Positions 40,821 through 48,871 of a DNA stretch of 61,729 bases are shown in pieces. A program made the position numbers and the translations under genes. The notes under the pieces were generated by a model. It was not told the DNA's origin, ran no database searches, and saw only the letters and a list, made by a program, of their open reading frames with translations. Position 1 is the stretch's first letter, and each line of letters opens with the position of its first letter. Source of the DNA: UBA668 sp041918155 (GTDB taxonomy: Bacteria; Actinomycetota; Acidimicrobiia; Acidimicrobiales; Ilumatobacteraceae); NCBI GenBank assembly GCA_041918155.1, contig JAYRWH010000037.1, positions 1-61,729 on the forward strand. The letters run 5' to 3'.

Positions 40821-41159
40821 ATGCCGGGTAATCCGTTCACCGATCCCAACTGGGCCCCCGATCTCGCCGACACCGTCGAGCGTGCAGTCGGCAGGGTGCG
40901 CAACGTCGCCACCGACAACGCCGTCAAGGTGTCACGCGCACTGGTGTTCGGTCTACTCGTCACGATCTGCCTGCTCGTGGCCGCGCCGCTCGGCACCATC
41001 CTGTTCGTGCGCTTCGCCCAGGTCGTGCTCAGCCGGATGACACGCACCGACCACACCACCACGGTGTGGTTGTCCTACCTCGTCACCGGCGGGCTGATGA
41101 TGATCGTTGGCTTCGTCGTGCTGCGCCTGCGCCACAGCAAGCCGGCAGACGCCGCGTGA
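40821..41159 (+). CDS. Small two-helix membrane protein, 112 residues, unknown function
   Basis: The N-terminal ~40 residues form a charged amphipathic stretch (WAPDLADTVERAVGRVRNVATD), followed by two transmembrane helices (VFGLLVTICLLVAAPLGTILF and WLSYLVTGGLMMIVGFVVL) and a basic tail. ATG at 40821 is 7 nt after TAGGCT (40808-40813), so it looks leaderless. The stop overlaps the trxB start (GTGA), placing it in front of the thioredoxin genes. No function is assigned. Confidence 0.65.
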   Translation: MPGNPFTDPNWAPDLADTVERAVGRVRNVATDNAVKVSRALVFGLLVTICLLVAAPLGTILFVRFAQVVLSRMTRTDHTTTVWLSYLVTGGLMMIVGFVVLRLRHSKPADAA

Positions 41160-42106
41160 GCCACCATCCTGTTCTCATCATCGGCTCGGGCCCTGCCGGG
41201 TTGACGGCTGCGATCTACACCGCCCGCGCCAACCTCGCTCCCCTCGTCATCGAGGGCGAACCGAGTAGCACGAGCGACCAGCCCGGCGGCCAGCTGATGC
41301 TCACGACCGAGGTCGAGAACTTCCCCGGCTTCCCCGAGGGCATCATGGGCCCCGAGCTGATGATGCGCTGCCGCGAGCAGGCCGGCCGCTTCGGCGCCCA
41401 GTTCCTCACCGCCAAGGCCACCGCCGTCGATTTCAGCGCCCGCCCGTTCAAGGTCTGGGTCCGCGACGACCTCTACACCGCCGACGCGATCATCGTCTCT
41501 ACCGGCGCCCAGAGCGTGATGCTCGGGCTCGAGGCCGAGAAGCGCCTCCTCGGCCACGGCCTGTCCACCTGCGCCACGTGCGACGGGTTCTTCTTTCGCG
41601 GTCACGAGATCGCAGTCGTCGGCGGCGGCGACAGCGCGATCGAAGAGGCGACGTTCCTCACCAAGTTCGCCGCCAAGGTCACCCTCATCGTGCGCCGCGA
41701 CGTTCTGCGCGCCTCGAAGGTCATGCAGGAGCGTGCGCACAGCAATCCCAAGATCGAGATCCGCTGGAACACCCTGGTCGACGATCTCGTCGGCACCGAC
41801 AAGCTCGAGGGTGCGATCGTGCGCGACGTGAAGACCGGAGCGGTGGAGACGATGCCGGTCACCGGCTTGTTCGTCGCCATTGGGCACCGCCCGAACACCG
41901 CCCTGTTCACGGGTGTGCTCGACATGGAGGACAACGGCTACCTCATCACCCGTGCGGGCTCCTCGTACACCAACATCGAGGGCGTGTTCGCCTGCGGTGA
42001 CGTGCAGGATCACACCTACCGGCAGGCGATCACCGCTGCGGGCTCGGGTTGCATGGCGGCCATCGACTGCGAACGCTGGCTCGAAGCCGTCGGCCACGCC
42101 CACTGA
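41156..42106 (+). CDS. trxB: Thioredoxin-disulfide reductase TrxB
   Basis: 316 residues. FAD motif VLIIGSGPAGLTAAIY, the active-site disulfide CATC in STCATCDGFFF, NADPH motif VVGGGDSAIEEA, and the closing GVFACGDVQDHTYRQA. It reduces thioredoxin with NADPH. GTG start at 41156 shares GTGA with the upstream stop. trxA follows 88 nt downstream with its own promoter. Confidence 0.95.
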   Translation: MSHHPVLIIGSGPAGLTAAIYTARANLAPLVIEGEPSSTSDQPGGQLMLTTEVENFPGFPEGIMGPELMMRCREQAGRFGAQFLTAKATAVDFSARPFKVWVRDDLYTADAIIVSTGAQSVMLGLEAEKRLLGHGLSTCATCDGFFFRGHEIAVVGGGDSAIEEATFLTKFAAKVTLIVRRDVLRASKVMQERAHSNPKIEIRWNTLVDDLVGTDKLEGAIVRDVKTGAVETMPVTGLFVAIGHRPNTALFTGVLDMEDNGYLITRAGSSYTNIEGVFACGDVQDHTYRQAITAAGSGCMAAIDCERWLEAVGHAH

Positions 42107-42161
42107 CCCGTCCCTCCGAACCGCTGTGCCCGCCCAGCTCTTGCCGGGCAGGCGGCGGCGA

Positions 42162-42167
42162 TAGCAT
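42162..42167 (+). promoter_or_regulatory. Probable -10 box for trxA
   Basis: TAGCAT (42162-42167), 27 nt before ATG, with a TTGCCG candidate -35 at 42141-42146. The spacing of 15 nt is short. Expected TSS is near 42174, leaving a leader with an AAAGGA ribosome-binding site, so trxA can be expressed apart from trxB. Confidence 0.4.
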
Positions 42168-42194
42168 CGCGATTCCGAGCGAAAGGACCCCTCC

Positions 42195-42530
42195 ATGGCT
42201 GATGGCATCGTCACCCTCACCACTTCCACGTTCGACGAGACCGTGCGGGCCAGCGCCAAGCCGATCCTCGTCGACTTCTGGGCCGAGTGGTGCGGCCCGT
42301 GCAAGATGATCGCCCCGATCCTCGGCGAGATCGCCACGGAGCAGCCCGACATCACCATCGCCAAGCTGAACGTCGACGAGAACCCCGACATCGCCATGCG
42401 GTTCAACGTGATGAGCATCCCCACCCTGCTCGTGTTCGACAAGGGCGAGGTGCGCAAGCGCATCGTCGGTGCCAAGGGCAAGGGCCAACTCCTCCAGGAG
42501 CTGAACGAATTCCTGCCTACTTCCCGCTGA
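42195..42530 (+). CDS. trxA: Thioredoxin TrxA
   Basis: 111 residues. Active site FWAEWCGPCKM, conserved cis-Pro region VMSIPTLLVF, and the family's VDENPDIAMRF. AAAGGA precedes ATG at 42195. A cytoplasmic disulfide reductant, reduced by TrxB. Its stop codon TGA (42528-42530) overlaps the only available start of the CwlM-like gene. Confidence 0.96.
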   Translation: MADGIVTLTTSTFDETVRASAKPILVDFWAEWCGPCKMIAPILGEIATEQPDITIAKLNVDENPDIAMRFNVMSIPTLLVFDKGEVRKRIVGAKGKGQLLQELNEFLPTSR

Positions 42531-43495
42531 CTCCCGGTCAGCGCGGCGAGGCCATTCGCGATCTGCAACGCCGCCTCGGCGCCGCCGGGTTCCCGCTCGC
42601 CGCGGGTTCCGAGGCGGGCAGCTATTGCGCGCACACGGAGGAGGCTGTACGGGCCTTCCAGCAGGCCCGCGGGCTGCGCGCCGACGGAGTGTGCGACGAC
42701 ACCACCTGGACTGCCCTCGTCGAGGCCTCCTGGAGGCTCGGCGACCGCCAACTGTTCCTCACCCTCCCCAATCAGCGTGGCGACGACGTCGCCGACCTCC
42801 AGTCGCGCATGGCTCGCCTCGGCTTCGACTGCGGTCGGGTGGATGGCATCCTCGGGCCGCGCACGGCGGGGGCCATCGCCGACTTCCAGTCCAACTGCGG
42901 CCTAGTGGCCGACGCGATGTGCGGAGCAGAGACCATCCGCGCCCTCGAGCGGGTGAGCACCCACACCGGAACCGGCCCCGGCGTCTCCACCGTGCGCGAG
43001 CGCGAGCGGATGCGCTCCGGGCCCGGATCCGTGGCCCACTGCCGCGTGGTGGTCGGCCAGTTCGGCGGCCTCAGCGCCCTCACTCGCACCCTGGCTCGTG
43101 AGCTGCGCCAGCAGGGGGCGACGGTCATGGCACTCGACGAGCCGGATGCAGTCGCTCAGGCCCTCGCGGCCAACCACTTCGGCGCGGATGTGTACATCGG
43201 CGTGGAATCACGAGCCGAGGCCTCGGCGGTCGCCCACTTCTACAAGGTGCCAACGTTCGAGTCCGTCGGTGGCCGTGCGCTCGCCGAGGCGATCGCCGAA
43301 GAGCTCGGAGAGATCACCGTGCTCGCCAGCCATTCATCGTGTGCGGTCGGGATGCGGCTGCCGGTTCTGCGCGAGACGCGGATGCCGGCCGTGGTGCTCG
43401 CTGTCGGGCCGGCGCGGGCAGCGGCCGACGTCGTTCCTCAGCTGGCCTCGGCGATCATGCGTGCCCTACAGCTGTGGATCTCACGCGCGCAGTGA
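42527..43495 (+). CDS. cwlM: CwlM-like peptidoglycan regulator (pseudo-amidase) with a probable CTG start
   Basis: 322 residues from CTG at 42527 (CTGA overlap with the trxA stop). There is no ATG, GTG or TTG in the frame near its beginning, and the frame is open through trxA, so CTG is inferred from coupling. Two PG_binding_1 domains (RGEAIRDLQRRLGAAG; GDDVADLQSRMARLGF) are followed by an Amidase_3-like domain. The domain lacks the usual metal ligands: the DPGHGG strand is replaced by VVVGQFGGLS. Mycobacterial CwlM is likewise an inactive amidase fold that regulates MurA when phosphorylated. The place after trxA matches mycobacteria. A kinase of the right type is encoded at 36915. Confidence 0.75.
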   Translation: MTPGQRGEAIRDLQRRLGAAGFPLAAGSEAGSYCAHTEEAVRAFQQARGLRADGVCDDTTWTALVEASWRLGDRQLFLTLPNQRGDDVADLQSRMARLGFDCGRVDGILGPRTAGAIADFQSNCGLVADAMCGAETIRALERVSTHTGTGPGVSTVRERERMRSGPGSVAHCRVVVGQFGGLSALTRTLARELRQQGATVMALDEPDAVAQALAANHFGADVYIGVESRAEASAVAHFYKVPTFESVGGRALAEAIAEELGEITVLASHSSCAVGMRLPVLRETRMPAVVLAVGPARAAADVVPQLASAIMRALQLWISRAQ

Positions 43496-43499
43496 TGCT

Positions 43500-43526
43500 T
43501 TATCCACAAGGTTGTCCACCCTTGTG
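43500..43526. promoter_or_regulatory. DnaA boxes and hairpin between the cwlM-like gene and parB
   Basis: A perfect TTATCCACA box (43500-43508) and a near box TTGTCCACC (43512-43520), in the convergent gap. CACAAGG (43505-43511) and CCTTGTG (43520-43526) form a stem whose loop contains the second box, suitable as a bidirectional terminator. Nothing else is visible in 43496-43580. Confidence 0.55.
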
Positions 43527-43580
43527 CGTAACCCTCACGCGTAGGGTCCGACCGCAGTACCACGCTCAGTGGTCAGACTT

Positions 43581-44504
43581 TCATCCCTCGATACCCTGCG
43601 TGGTCATACGGTGATAGATGCGCTCAAGGTCTTCCAGATCGGCGAACTCGACCACGATCTTGCCCTTCTTCGTCCCCATGGTGACACTCACGCGTGTGGA
43701 CAAGTGATCGGCGAGCAGTTGCTCCAGTTCGAGCAAGCCCGGGGGGCGCAGGCGGGTCGCCGGCGTCAGCCCGGCACCGTCCGGCAGTTCACGCGGTGAG
43801 GCAGCCTGGTGGGCCGGTGCCACTGGGGCCTGGTTGCGCTCGCGCACGGCGTCTTCCAGCATGCGCACCGACCAGCCGTCTCCCGAGGCCTTCTTGGCGA
43901 GCTGCTCCTGGAACGCCCGATCGGGCGTGCCGAGTAGGGCGCGGGCGTGGCCTGCCGACAGGCGGCCATCGGCGAGCAGGTGCTGAATCGCGGCCGGCAG
44001 GGAGAGCAGGCGCAGGGAGTTGGTGATCGTCGAGCGGCTCTTGCCCATCCGCACGGCAATCTGCTCATGGGTCATCGCGAAGTCCTCGGCCAACTGCTGG
44101 TAGCCAGAGGCCTCCTCGAGGGGTGTCAGATCCTCGCGGTGGAGGTTCTCCACCAGCGCTCGCTCGACCGAGGCGACATCGTCGATGTCGGTGACGATCG
44201 CCGGCACCACCGCCAGGCCGGCCCGGCGCGCGGCGCGCCAGCGGCGCTCACCGGCGATCAGCTCGAATTGGCCATCGCCGAGGGGGCGGACCTGGATCGG
44301 CTGCAGGACACCGATCTCGCGCACCGACGCGGTGAGCTCGGAGAGCGCCTCCTCGTCGAAGTGCACCCGGGGCTGATTGGGATTGGGAACGATGTTCCCG
44401 ACCGGGATCTCCTCCAGGTGCGGCTGATCCCCCGCCGCACTGCCGGAGGCGTCGGCGGGGATCAGTGCCCCGAGTCCTTTACCGAGTCCGCTGAGCCGGG
44501 CCAC
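43581..44504 (-). CDS. parB: Chromosome-partitioning protein ParB
   Basis: 307 residues from GTG at 44504, AAGGAGG upstream. N-terminal CTP-binding domain: VNPNQPR-like VPNPNQPRVHFDEEAL and AGERRWRAARRAGL, followed by the DNA-binding helices VENLHREDLTPLEEASGYQ and the HTH MTHEQIAVRMGKSRSTITN. It should load at parS and slide as a CTP clamp, recruiting condensin and ParA. It overlaps the 3' end of parA by 26 bp, so the two are translated together. Confidence 0.95.
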   Translation of the reverse strand: MARLSGLGKGLGALIPADASGSAAGDQPHLEEIPVGNIVPNPNQPRVHFDEEALSELTASVREIGVLQPIQVRPLGDGQFELIAGERRWRAARRAGLAVVPAIVTDIDDVASVERALVENLHREDLTPLEEASGYQQLAEDFAMTHEQIAVRMGKSRSTITNSLRLLSLPAAIQHLLADGRLSAGHARALLGTPDRAFQEQLAKKASGDGWSVRMLEDAVRERNQAPVAPAHQAASPRELPDGAGLTPATRLRPPGLLELEQLLADHLSTRVSVTMGTKKGKIVVEFADLEDLERIYHRMTTQGIEG

Positions 44505-45285
44505 CGCTGACCTCCTTGGCGACGCTGCGATAGGCGGTTGCCCCGCGAGACGACGAATCGAACGTGATGATCGGCTGCCCGAACGAGGGGGCCTCCGAGA
44601 GGCGCACGGTGCGCGGCACGACGGCCTTGCACACCTTCTCGCCGAAGTGCTCGCGCACCTCGTGCACGACCTGGTCGGCCAACTTGGTGCGGGCGTCGTA
44701 CATGACGCACACGATTGTGCTGACTTCCAGCGTGGGATTGAGGTTGCGCTTGACGAGATCGACGTTGCGCAGCAGCTGCCCCAGCCCCTCGAGGGCGTAG
44801 TACTCGCACTGGATCGGGACGAGCACTTCGGCGGCCGCCGTCAGGCCGTTGACCGTCAGCAGGCCGAGCGACGGCGGGCAGTCGATGAGGACATAGTCGT
44901 AATCCTCGAGAATGCCCTCGATCGCCCGACGAAGGCGATTCTCCCGGCTGAAGGCCGGCACCAACTCAATCTCGGCACCGGCGAGATCGAGGCTCGCAGG
45001 CGCGACGAACAGGTTCTTCACGGCGGTCGGCTCGATGCAATGCTCGAGCGGCGCCTCGTGCATGATCACCTGATACATCGAGTTCTCCAGGCCGCGGTTG
45101 TCGAGTCCGAGGCCCGTCGAGGCATTGCCCTGCGGGTCGAGATCGATGATCAGCGTGCGGTAGCCGAGTTCGGCCAAGCAAGCACCGAGGTTGATGGTGG
45201 TGGTGGTCTTGCCGACGCCACCCTTTTGGTTGGCAACGGCAATCACGCGGGGAAGTGGGCGTGTACCACTATCGGGTGCGGTCAT
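44479..45285 (-). CDS. parA: Chromosome-partitioning ATPase ParA
   Basis: 268 residues from ATG at 45285, where AGGAG lies upstream; an earlier in-frame start at 45318 lacks this. Walker A is the deviant MinD/ParA form in VANQKGGVGKTTTTINLG, with YRTLIIDLDPQGNAS and YVLIDCPPSLGLLTVNG. It forms DNA-bound dimers that pull ParB-parS complexes apart. It overlaps parB by 26 bp. Confidence 0.96.
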   Translation of the reverse strand: MTAPDSGTRPLPRVIAVANQKGGVGKTTTTINLGACLAELGYRTLIIDLDPQGNASTGLGLDNRGLENSMYQVIMHEAPLEHCIEPTAVKNLFVAPASLDLAGAEIELVPAFSRENRLRRAIEGILEDYDYVLIDCPPSLGLLTVNGLTAAAEVLVPIQCEYYALEGLGQLLRNVDLVKRNLNPTLEVSTIVCVMYDARTKLADQVVHEVREHFGEKVCKAVVPRTVRLSEAPSFGQPIITFDSSSRGATAYRSVAKEVSGGPAQRTR

Positions 45286-45356
45286 GCAGTTCTCCTGCTC
45301 GCTCGTCGCGAGGACCACTCGTTGGATGGACAGGCGCAGGCTAGCCGACGCCGCAT

Positions 45357-45372
45357 GGTTTCACGTGGAACC
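45357..45372. promoter_or_regulatory. parS-like site, imperfect
   Basis: GGTTTCACGTGGAACC, 13 of 16 positions identical to the consensus TGTTTCACGTGAAACA; the central GTTTCACGTG is intact. About 32 nt from the perfect site, both in the parA-rsmG gap. Confidence 0.75.
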
Positions 45373-45403
45373 TCGACAAGTGCTCCTTGGTAGCGCCCGT
45401 GGA

Positions 45404-45419
45404 TGTTTCACGTGAAACA
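45404..45419. promoter_or_regulatory. parS site, perfect consensus
   Basis: TGTTTCACGTGAAACA, identical to the bacterial consensus, upstream of parA. ParB should nucleate here. parAB transcription may be autoregulated through this site. Confidence 0.95.
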
Positions 45420-45442
45420 CCGCCGGGCGGCCATGGAGTGCG

Positions 45443-45982
45443 TCAGCATCGCCGAAAACGGCGAATCCCCTGCTCACGACCCAGATCGACGAGGCCGGCG
45501 GCTGCCACCAACTCCGCCGGCCACCGGTTCCCCACGTCGTCCGGTGGCTCGCTGACGATCAGCAACCCCCCACCTACGAGCAACTCCCCGGCCCAGCGCA
45601 CGGTAATCGGAGGGGCGGCGAAGCTCCGCGCGGTGACCACGTCGAAGGAGTGCGGGGCGGTCTCGGCGACCACCCGCACGTCGTCACCGACCACCACGAC
45701 CCGCTCGTCGAGCCGGAGGGAGCGCACCGCCCGGCGCAGCAGGTCGGCCCGGCGCGTGCGCCGTTCCACCAGCGTCACCATCAGCCACGGACAGCGCACC
45801 GCGACCACCAGCCCAGGCAGGCCACCACCGGAACCAAGGTCGGCCAGCCGCGTCGCCGTACCAGGCACCGCCCGAGCGAACCGATCGGCGTGGGCAACGG
45901 CAACGGGGAGCGATCGTTCGCCGATCGCTCCCCGTTCCGCAATGGCGGTCAGTGCCGCCAGCAGCTCTTGCTCGTCAGTCAT
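45443..45982 (-). CDS. rsmG: 16S rRNA (guanine527-N7)-methyltransferase RsmG (GidB)
   Basis: 179 residues, shorter than the typical ~205. Methyltransferase motifs: RLADLGSGGGLPGLVVAV for SAM, LVERRTRRADLLRRA, and VVTARSFAAPPITVRWAG. The start ATG at 45982 overlaps the jag stop by 8 bp. It methylates G527 of 16S rRNA, loss of which gives low-level streptomycin resistance. It is the last gene of the rpmH-to-rsmG run, and parAB starts downstream of it. Confidence 0.9.
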   Translation of the reverse strand: MTDEQELLAALTAIAERGAIGERSLPVAVAHADRFARAVPGTATRLADLGSGGGLPGLVVAVRCPWLMVTLVERRTRRADLLRRAVRSLRLDERVVVVGDDVRVVAETAPHSFDVVTARSFAAPPITVRWAGELLVGGGLLIVSEPPDDVGNRWPAELVAAAGLVDLGREQGIRRFRRC

Positions 45983-46874
45983 TCGCGGGCGCGATGACCA
46001 CCCGACGGTACGGGTCGTCGCCCTCGGACCGGGTGGCGATCCCTTCGACCGTGGCCAGCGTGTCGTGGATGATCTTGCGATCGGCAGACGACATCGGCTC
46101 GAGCACCCGGGCCACGCCGGAGGTCTTGACCTCGTCGGCCATCTGCTCGGCGAAGCGGCCGAGCGCGGCCCGGCGGCGCTCACGGTAGCCACCCACGTCC
46201 ACCCGCAGGCGGGTGTCATGGTCGCCGAGCCGGCGCTGCGACGCCACCCGGGCGAGATCCTGGATCGCCTGCAGCGTCGTGCCCCGCGGACCTACCAGCA
46301 GGCCCAACTCCTGGCCGTGCACCCTCAACTCGAGGTCTTCGCCGGCCTCGACGAGTTCCACCGTGCCTTCCAGGCCGAATGCTCCGACCAGCGCCTCCAG
46401 GAACCGCTGCGCTTCCTCACCGACCTGACGTGGGTCCACTTGTTGCTCCTTCTGCTGGCCGTTCTTGGGCGGCACGGGGTTCTTCTGGCGGGGCTGCACG
46501 GCCGGCTTGGGCACGCGCGCCACACCGGTCGTGGCCCCGTCGGCGGGCGGTCGCCCACTCTTCTCATTGCCGTTCTGGGCGCTCTGGGCGCTCTGACCGT
46601 TCTGGCCGCCACGGCCCGAGCGCTCCGGGCGCTCGCCGCCACGCTCGCTCTTGCGCCGGTCCCGGCGCTCGACCTTCTGTCGCGCCTGGGTGGGCCGCAC
46701 ACGCGCCCGCACACGCGCCTCGCCGCGGACACGACCGAACAAGCCCTGTTTGGGCTCATCGAGCAACTCGAACTCTGCGTCGGACTCGTGGACGCCCAGC
46801 TGATCGAGGGCCTTCTCCTTCGCTTCGGCAATCGTCTTACCGGTGGTCTCTACCCATTCCATGGACGCCGTCAC
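45975..46874 (-). CDS. khpB: RNA-binding protein Jag/KhpB
   Basis: 299 residues. Jag-N domain ETTGKTIAEAKEKALDQLG and EPKQGLFGRVRG, a ~100-residue Gln/Asn/Pro-rich linker, KH domain (AQRFLEALVGAFGLEG ... RVHGQELGLLVGPRG), and an R3H domain at the end (LEPMSSADRKIIHDTLA). It binds RNA and interacts with YidC in many Gram-positives. GTG start overlaps the yidC stop by GTGA (46871-46874), and rsmG starts before its own stop. Confidence 0.92.
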   Translation of the reverse strand: MTASMEWVETTGKTIAEAKEKALDQLGVHESDAEFELLDEPKQGLFGRVRGEARVRARVRPTQARQKVERRDRRKSERGGERPERSGRGGQNGQSAQSAQNGNEKSGRPPADGATTGVARVPKPAVQPRQKNPVPPKNGQQKEQQVDPRQVGEEAQRFLEALVGAFGLEGTVELVEAGEDLELRVHGQELGLLVGPRGTTLQAIQDLARVASQRRLGDHDTRLRVDVGGYRERRRAALGRFAEQMADEVKTSGVARVLEPMSSADRKIIHDTLATVEGIATRSEGDDPYRRVVIAPAND

Positions 46875-47896
46875 TTCCTCTTCTTCGGAGGCGTGTTGGG
46901 ACGAGCTGCCTTACCGGTAGATGGTGGGCGCCCGGAGGTGCGGGCCGTTCCCCCCGCGGACGACGTCGGCTTGTTCTTCGGCGCGGTCACCCGCTTGCTC
47001 GTGGTTGGCGACGCGGCCTCCTTGGCCGCGGCCTCCTTGGCGGCGGCGGCCTCGCGCTTCATCTGCGCGAACATCCCGCCACCCTTGCCATCCTTGCTGG
47101 CCAACTCGCGGGCATGCTCGCCGGCGCGCTGGGCCTGGCGCCCGAGCGACTCGTCACCCTTGTAGAAGCGGTGCGTGATGTAGTAGTTCAGCCCGATGCG
47201 GAACACGGCCTGCGCCATGTAGTAGATCACCAGACCGGTGAGGTAGAACACCAGGAACACGGCGAACACCACCGGCAGGTACTGCATCAACTTCTGCTGG
47301 GCCGGCGACACGGAGGGGGACACCGCCGCGCGGGAGGCCACCATGCGCTGCTGTACGAAGTACAGCACGCCGAGGAACACCACCAGCAGGGCGTAGATCA
47401 TGCCCTTGCCGAACGATTCGCTGATCACGTGCCACGGGCGCTCGGAGAGATCGAGGCCCCAGGCCAGCATCTCTTTGTCGCCGACGAGCGACTTGTAGAG
47501 CTCGGAGCCATGGTCGAGGTACTGGGGGGCAAAGGTACCGTCGGGACCCTTCGTGGAGAGGCCGTGCAGCACCCGGAACATGATGATGAACACCGGCATC
47601 TGCAGCAGCAGCGGCAGGCACGAGGCCAACGGATTGACCTTGTGCTCCTGATAGAGCTTCATCATCTCTTCGTTGAGCTTCTGCCGGTCGCTGCGGTACA
47701 GGTTCTGCAGCTTCTTCATCTCCGGCTGGAGCTTCTGCATCTCCAGCATGCCCTTCGTGCTCTTCAGCACGAGCGGGGCGGTGATGAGCATCACCACGAG
47801 GGCAATCATCGAGATGGCGATGATGTAGTTGTGGGTGAAGCTGTAGAACCAGGCGAGCAGCTTGGCCGGGTACTCGAACAGCTCGAGTGCGATCAT
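46871..47896 (-). CDS. yidC: Membrane protein insertase YidC
   Basis: 341 residues, Oxa1/YidC class with the conserved core: LAWFYSFTHNYIIAI, LPLLLQMPVFIIMFRVLHGL, then KGMIYALLVVFLGVLYFVQQR and LPVVFAVFLVFYLTGLVIYYM. It ends with a ~70-residue basic Lys/Ala/Pro tail (...TPPKKRK) that can contact ribosomes. It inserts single-span and small proteins, alone or with SecYEG. ATG at 47896 overlaps the yidD stop (ATGA). Confidence 0.95.
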   Translation of the reverse strand: MIALELFEYPAKLLAWFYSFTHNYIIAISMIALVVMLITAPLVLKSTKGMLEMQKLQPEMKKLQNLYRSDRQKLNEEMMKLYQEHKVNPLASCLPLLLQMPVFIIMFRVLHGLSTKGPDGTFAPQYLDHGSELYKSLVGDKEMLAWGLDLSERPWHVISESFGKGMIYALLVVFLGVLYFVQQRMVASRAAVSPSVSPAQQKLMQYLPVVFAVFLVFYLTGLVIYYMAQAVFRIGLNYYITHRFYKGDESLGRQAQRAGEHARELASKDGKGGGMFAQMKREAAAAKEAAAKEAASPTTSKRVTAPKNKPTSSAGGTARTSGRPPSTGKAARPNTPPKKRK

Positions 47897-48141
47897 GGGA
47901 CAGTTCTCTCAGGGTGTTCGGACCGCGAGGAGCGGTCGGTGGGACGGGGGAGCGGCACGGGATCCCAGCCGGAGGGACCGAATGGCCGACAGCGCAGCAG
48001 ACGACGCACGGTGAGCCACAGGCCACGACGCGAGCCGTGCACCTCCAGGGCTTCCAGGGCGTAACTGCTGCACGACGGAGTGAAACGACACGGCGACGGC
48101 CGGCCCTCCATGGCCCGCTGATACGCCAATACCCAGCGCAT
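47893..48141 (-). CDS. yidD: YidD, membrane protein insertion efficiency factor
   Basis: 82 residues. The family signature is present: YQRAMEGRPSPCRFTPSCSSYALEAL, then CRPFGPSGWDPVP. The Cys triad and 'SCSSYALEAL' are diagnostic. Its ATG at 48141 shares the A of the rnpA stop (TGATG), and its stop overlaps the yidC start, so it is coupled on both sides. Confidence 0.93.
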   Translation of the reverse strand: MRWVLAYQRAMEGRPSPCRFTPSCSSYALEALEVHGSRRGLWLTVRRLLRCRPFGPSGWDPVPLPRPTDRSSRSEHPERTVP

Positions 48142-48476
48142 CAGCCGTGAAGTCGGTTGAGCAGAAGGTCGAGATCGAACTGGAGTTCGGTGAACGACCG
48201 CGACGCGGCGGCTGGGCTGGCGCCGAACAGGTAGCACCCCGGGCCGAGGGTGGACGCGCACGAGGCGCGCCGCAGCATGGCCCGCAGCCGGCGTCGCACA
48301 CGGTTGCGTACGACGGCGGGACCGAGCGCGCGACCCAGGGCGAACGCCACACGCGGTGGTGTGGCGGTGCCGGGAGGGTCGAGAATGAACGTGCACCACA
48401 GCACTCCGGCCCGAGCGCGCCGCCCCTCCGAGCAGAGACGCGCGAATTCGCTGCGCTCTCGGATGCGCCAGATCAA
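48141..48476 (-). CDS. rnpA: Ribonuclease P protein component RnpA
   Basis: 111 residues from a probable TTG start that overlaps the rpmH stop (TTGA at 48473-48476), without a separate ribosome-binding site. The RNR motif is present: RNRVRRRLRAMLRRA, along with RERSEFARLC near the N-terminus. It is the protein subunit that helps the P RNA mature tRNA 5' ends. Other in-frame starts upstream would overlap rpmH. Confidence 0.88.
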   Translation of the reverse strand: MIWRIRERSEFARLCSEGRRARAGVLWCTFILDPPGTATPPRVAFALGRALGPAVVRNRVRRRLRAMLRRASCASTLGPGCYLFGASPAAASRSFTELQFDLDLLLNRLHG

Positions 48477-48607
48477 GCCGACAGGCGGTGACGACCCTTG
48501 TCGCGACGAGCCTTGAGAACGGCTCGCCCGGCACGGGTGCTCATGCGGTTGCGGAAGCCGTGCTTCTTCGCACGGCGACGGTTGTTCGGTTGGTAGGTGC
48601 GCTTCAC
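48473..48607 (-). CDS. rpmH: 50S ribosomal protein bL34
   Basis: 44 residues, typical size. KRTYQPNNRRRAKKHGFRNR and the closing GRAVLKARRDKGRHRLSA are canonical. GTG start at 48607 with GAGGAGGG upstream. The promoter is probably the TAGTCT at 48709-48714 (minus strand), giving a leader of about 95 nt. First gene of the run rpmH-rnpA-yidD-yidC-jag-rsmG. Confidence 0.96.
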   Translation of the reverse strand: MKRTYQPNNRRRAKKHGFRNRMSTRAGRAVLKARRDKGRHRLSA

Positions 48608-48708
48608 GCAGCCCTCCTCGAGCCACACCACGGTGGCCTGATCAGCAGGTCGACATCACAGCCACGGCGCGCCGCAAAAAACCGGCAAACGAAATGGGCC
48701 AGGCGCCA

Positions 48709-48714
48709 AGACTA
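48709..48714 (-). promoter_or_regulatory. Probable -10 box for rpmH
   Basis: AGACTA on the + strand, TAGTCT on the minus strand. The -35 is not convincing. The gap 48608-48871 between rpmH and dnaA holds this, the dnaA promoter and the DnaA boxes. Confidence 0.4.
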
Positions 48715-48785
48715 CGGTCGCGCGGCCCGAGAGGCAACCGGACGTGCAGTTCCCGGCCTCCGTGCCGGGGCCCTGCGAGTTCCTG

Positions 48786-48844
48786 CTAGCGTGCGCGCTC
48801 CGGCATTTCCGTTGTCCACATCGTGTGGACAACAATGTGGATAT
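48786..48844 (+). promoter_or_regulatory. dnaA promoter with three DnaA boxes
   Basis: TAGCGT at 48786-48791, with a TG two bases before it, is an extended -10. Downstream are TTGTCCACA (48812-48820) and TGTGGACAA (48824-48832), a perfect 9-bp dyad with a 3-bp spacer, then TGTGGATAT (48836-48844). The boxes lie in the transcribed leader just downstream of the likely start site, the position where DnaA would repress its own gene. Confidence 0.65.
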
Positions 48845-48871
48845 CTTAACGCCGGCGAGAAGGAGGTGCAG

